This document shows positions 40,599-43,762 of a DNA stretch of 43,762 nt, piece by piece. The notes beneath the pieces were generated by a model, which did no database searches, was not told the origin of the DNA, and saw only the letters and a program-made list of their open reading frames with translations. The position numbers and the translations under genes are program-made. How positions within the stretch are numbered: the first letter of the stretch is position 1; every line of letters begins with the position of its first letter. The stretch is from Syntrophaceae bacterium UBA2188 (GTDB taxonomy: Bacteria; Desulfobacterota; BSN033; UBA1163), in the NCBI GenBank assembly GCA_002327985.1, contig DCVM01000005.1:1-43762 (forward strand), given 5' to 3'.

Positions 40599-43500
40599 TT
40601 ATGAGATTGTAGCCAGCTCCTCCTCGTATTTGTCGACCCAGCCGTCGGCGCCGCATTCTTTTAGGATCTCTATGGCTTTGTCGAGAGTCTCCTGGGCTTT
40701 TAATCTATCGCCTTTTCGTTTGAACAACTCTGCATAGAGGGCATAATCCCTTCCCAGGTGGAACATCATTCGGTTCCCTTGATCCGGTTCGATGGCTTTC
40801 TGAATCCAATGCTCTGCTTCAGTTATATGCTGATCATCAATGTTGAGTAAAATCTCTCCGATATATCTTTGAAAACAGCCCTCGGCTGCTTTCACCTTAT
40901 TATTTTTTGAATGGACATATAACGATTCTAAATCCACATCTTTCTCTTTATTCATCACCTTGGATCTCGCTAAAGCTACTTTTCCCCATCCCACCCAGGA
41001 AGGAAATAATCTATTGCGCTCTAAAGCCAAAATCCCTTTTTCGTAGTGTTCTTTAGATCGCTGGAAATTTCCCATTTCAAAATATGTATCTCCAAGGTGA
41101 TATTGTGCAATAGCGTCCCAGGCAGTTAAATTGATCCTTTCACAAAATTCGAGCCCCTTCAATAGGTATTTTTCAGCTTCTTCGAGCAACCCTTTCCCGT
41201 AACAGGAAGTTCCGTGACTTACGTACACTATTGCCTTTGAATAAATATCCCCGCTCTCTTCAGCAATCTGGAGGCCCTCGTTCGAAGTCTTGAATTGCAG
41301 ATCTATTCTTCCATGGTACCAATGAGAAAAGTAGGCCAGATTACCCTTACTTATTGCAATGGCCCAAAAATTTTTTGCTGCGACATTAATATCAATAGCT
41401 CTTTGTAAATATTTAATTGCTCTTTCAAATTCGCAGTTCGCCCCTAAAGCATATCCAAACCAGCTACTTGCCAAAACTAAACCAACAATATCTTTTATCT
41501 CTTCTGATATTTTTAAAGCCTCCTTAAAAGCTTTAAATGCCTCTGGATAATTTTCTTCTCCAGACCAATAGTATGTGCCAAGGATGGTGTATATCTGGCA
41601 AAGTCTTCTTTTATAATCACGTTTGATGGCCAAATCAATAATTGGATCTATGGCTTCTTTGGCCTCAACAAAATAGTTCATTTGGGCAATATAGAGCCCA
41701 AGGACCACCCTTGCATCAATAATCTGTTTTTCAACATCCTCTGTCTGAGTTAATCTTTCAAGAGATGCTACTCTTTTCTTTGCATAGGCAATTGCATCAT
41801 TAAACGAAGCTGTCTTCTCAGCTTTCCTGCCTGCCAATCTCGAATACTCAGCAGCCTTTGAGTAATTCTCGCTCAAAAAAAAGTGCTCAGCCAAAACTTC
41901 GTAATGCTCACCTAAATTATCTTTATATAATTCCTCGATAGTGTTCCCGATCTCCTCATGAAGTTTTTTCTTCCTTGTGGCCAACATTGAATCGTAAACC
42001 ACCTCACGGGTCAGGGCATGCTTAAAGACATAACGGGATTGAGGGTATATGCCTCTCTCATAGAGAAGCTCTGAGTCTTTTAATATGGAAAGATAGGAGA
42101 GCAATTCTTTTTCAGTGAAGCCCGTTACCCGACTTATCAATGGATAGCTGAACTCCCTCTCAATAACGGAGCCGGTCTGAAGCACTTCCTTTGCCCTTTC
42201 AGGCAGTGAATCAACCCTTGCCATGATCACATCTTGGATGGTAGAGGGAATGGCGAGTTTCTGGATATCTTTCGATAATTGATATGCGTTCTCTTTCCTC
42301 TCTATAATTTTTAGGTCTCTAAGAGATTTTATGAACTCTTCGATGAAAAATGGAACCCCCTCTGTTTTCTCAAGGATCAACTCCTCAAGAGTCTTTTCAA
42401 TCTCTTTTGTCCCTAAAATGTGGGTCACCATCTCAAGGCTTTCCCTGTTAGAAAGCCGATGCAGAGTTAATTGATTATGATAAGACTTTGCCCCCCAGGT
42501 GTGAACAAATTCAGGGCGAAAGGTGAATATCAATAAAACCCTTGATCCTGGTATGCTCTCTAAATGGTTTCTTAATACGTCCTCCGAACTCTTATCCAAC
42601 CAGTGAAGGTCTTCAAATGCCATGACCAGAGGCCGTATCTCAGAACCTCTTAGAACGATGCACTTGATGGCCTCAATAATCCTATCTTTCTTTGCTTCAG
42701 GGCTCATGGAGATATGGTCAATACCACTGTCTTTGACCGAAAGAAGCTCCAGAAGATAGGGAAGAGTGGAAGGTTCATCAACTTTCATTATTCCCAGGCC
42801 TCTTTTGACCTTTTCTCTGATTTCCTGATCCCCCTCTCCTTCATGAATATCGAAGTTTGACTTTAAAATGTCTATAATCGGGTGATAGGCTACACCCCTG
42901 CCGTAAGAAAGGCACTTCCCCTCTAAAAAAGTTACATTCTCGTTGACAATAGCCTTTCTAAATTCATATAAAAGCCTGGACTTTCCACAACCGGCCTCAG
43001 ACATAATGGAAAACGCCTGACCCTTGCCTGCCTTGGCTCGTTCGAATCCATCCAACAGAAGCTCAAGCTCCCGCTCCCTTCCAACGAAAGAAGTAAGCCC
43101 ACGCTCTGCACTGACATCAAACCTCGTCCTTCTGGCACTGGGGGCGATCACCTGGTAGACCTTTACAGGCTCTTTTTTGCCTTTGACCGCTATGGGACCA
43201 AGAGATTCGAAACGAAAAAGCCCTTCGGTCAGCTTGAAGGTCTCTTCGGTCACATAGGTTGTTCCAGGTTCTGCCAACCCTTCCATCCGGGAGGCTAAAT
43301 TTACCGTATCTCCTACTGCCTTGAACTCCACCCGAAGATCATTACCCAGTGTACCCACAACCACAGGACCCGTATGGATTCCAATTCGCATCTTGATGGA
43401 CGGCATTTTCTTTTGGTCTTTAAGCTGATCGCTGAACTTATTTATCTCACGGTGGATAGCTAATGCAGATCGAATTGCACGCTGTGGAGCATCCTCAAGG

Positions 43501-43762
43501 GCAATAGGTGCCCCAAAAAGAGCCATAATCCCGTCACCCGTCAGTTCATTAACCGTTCCTTCATAATCATGGACCTTATGGATGAGAATTTCGTAAACCT
43601 GATCCATCAAAGAGTAAGCTTCCTCAGGACCGAGCTTTTCGGTAAGTCCCGTATACCCCTCCATGTCGCAAAACATCACCGTAACCTGCTTGCGTTCACC
43701 CTCGATCTTGTCTCTTTGGGCGAGGATTTTCTGGGTTAAATCTTTAGGAAGGTATCGTTGAA
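40599..43762 (-). CDS. Class III cyclase, AAA ATPase and TPR regulator (5' end outside window)
   Basis: Partial: 1053 codons are inside the window and the frame stays open past the right edge, where the visible residues QRYLPKDLTQKILAQRDKIE match residues 71-90 of the paralogue at 35619-38990. Zinc ribbons are expected beyond the edge. The cyclase domain keeps both metal aspartates (MFCDMEGYT, LTGDGIMALFG) and VNLASRME. The P-loop is EAGCGKSR, with Cys in place of Val, and Walker B is VMAFEDLHWLD. The TPR half is complete and ends EELATIS. Similarity to the paralogue is high along the whole length, most so in the cyclase and ATPase domains, indicating a fairly recent duplication. Confidence 0.9.
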   Translation of the reverse strand, partial: QRYLPKDLTQKILAQRDKIEGERKQVTVMFCDMEGYTGLTEKLGPEEAYSLMDQVYEILIHKVHDYEGTVNELTGDGIMALFGAPIALEDAPQRAIRSALAIHREINKFSDQLKDQKKMPSIKMRIGIHTGPVVVGTLGNDLRVEFKAVGDTVNLASRMEGLAEPGTTYVTEETFKLTEGLFRFESLGPIAVKGKKEPVKVYQVIAPSARRTRFDVSAERGLTSFVGRERELELLLDGFERAKAGKGQAFSIMSEAGCGKSRLLYEFRKAIVNENVTFLEGKCLSYGRGVAYHPIIDILKSNFDIHEGEGDQEIREKVKRGLGIMKVDEPSTLPYLLELLSVKDSGIDHISMSPEAKKDRIIEAIKCIVLRGSEIRPLVMAFEDLHWLDKSSEDVLRNHLESIPGSRVLLIFTFRPEFVHTWGAKSYHNQLTLHRLSNRESLEMVTHILGTKEIEKTLEELILEKTEGVPFFIEEFIKSLRDLKIIERKENAYQLSKDIQKLAIPSTIQDVIMARVDSLPERAKEVLQTGSVIEREFSYPLISRVTGFTEKELLSYLSILKDSELLYERGIYPQSRYVFKHALTREVVYDSMLATRKKKLHEEIGNTIEELYKDNLGEHYEVLAEHFFLSENYSKAAEYSRLAGRKAEKTASFNDAIAYAKKRVASLERLTQTEDVEKQIIDARVVLGLYIAQMNYFVEAKEAIDPIIDLAIKRDYKRRLCQIYTILGTYYWSGEENYPEAFKAFKEALKISEEIKDIVGLVLASSWFGYALGANCEFERAIKYLQRAIDINVAAKNFWAIAISKGNLAYFSHWYHGRIDLQFKTSNEGLQIAEESGDIYSKAIVYVSHGTSCYGKGLLEEAEKYLLKGLEFCERINLTAWDAIAQYHLGDTYFEMGNFQRSKEHYEKGILALERNRLFPSWVGWGKVALARSKVMNKEKDVDLESLYVHSKNNKVKAAEGCFQRYIGEILLNIDDQHITEAEHWIQKAIEPDQGNRMMFHLGRDYALYAELFKRKGDRLKAQETLDKAIEILKECGADGWVDKYEEELATIS

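Noticed and set aside
43677..43679. GTG near the right edge as the start of the second giant cyclase gene
   Set aside because: It encodes an internal valine; the frame continues to the window edge with residues matching the paralogue.

Overview
The window reads as chromosomal sequence from a Gram-negative bacterium, most likely a Desulfobacterota (deltaproteobacterial) lineage or a close relative. The reasons are an LpxC lipid A enzyme, lipoprotein signals, a DNPR-type (meso-diaminopimelate) MurE, an FtsI with a C-terminal PASTA domain, a sigma-54 type promoter, and intergenic spacers full of short imperfect repeats of a kind familiar from such genomes. This placement is inference. No rRNA, tRNA, CRISPR array, transposase or phage gene was seen.

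Layout. (1) 1-3280, minus strand: a strong terminator, a tiny possible ORF, an excisionase-like HTH protein, a receiver-LpxC fusion and a radical SAM enzyme. (2) 3510-8960, plus strand: a sirtuin, a CsgG/SH3 lipoprotein behind a sigma-54 promoter, a triple zinc-ribbon membrane protein, a small lipoprotein, a WapI-like protein and a DUF1287 protein. (3) 8935-12592, minus: a YdjM/DUF457 membrane protein, an alpha/beta hydrolase and a B12-binding-type radical SAM protein. (4) 12733-31146, minus: a complete 16-gene division and cell wall (dcw) cluster in the order mraZ-rsmH-ftsL-ftsI-murE-murF-mraY-murD-ftsW-murG-murC-murB-ddl-ftsQ-ftsA-ftsZ, preceded by a recognisable promoter and a three-repeat MraZ box. 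(5) 31351-34605, plus: ligA with its own promoter, and mltA. (6) 34671-43762, minus: a signalling island with an alpha/beta hydrolase, two paralogous class III cyclase-AAA ATPase-TPR giants (the second runs off the window), and between them a class III cyclase fused to an alpha/beta hydrolase.

How the genes work together. The dcw block makes lipid II (MurC-F, MurB, Ddl, MraY, MurG) and the divisome (FtsZ, FtsA, FtsQ, FtsL, FtsW, FtsI), and is probably autoregulated by MraZ. Many genes are tightly coupled, with ATGA overlaps at ftsW/murG, ftsL/ftsI and murE/murF. MltA trims the wall that this cluster builds.

The most unusual items are the receiver-LpxC fusion, which suggests phosphorelay input into the committed step of lipid A synthesis, and the cyclase island. 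Other items of note are a MITE-like intergenic element with terminal inverted repeats and a related copy, an in-frame repeat-like insertion in MurE, a possible leaderless ligA transcript, and a GAAA-tetraloop hairpin abutting the rsmH ribosome binding site. No intergenic stretch exceeds 300 bases.
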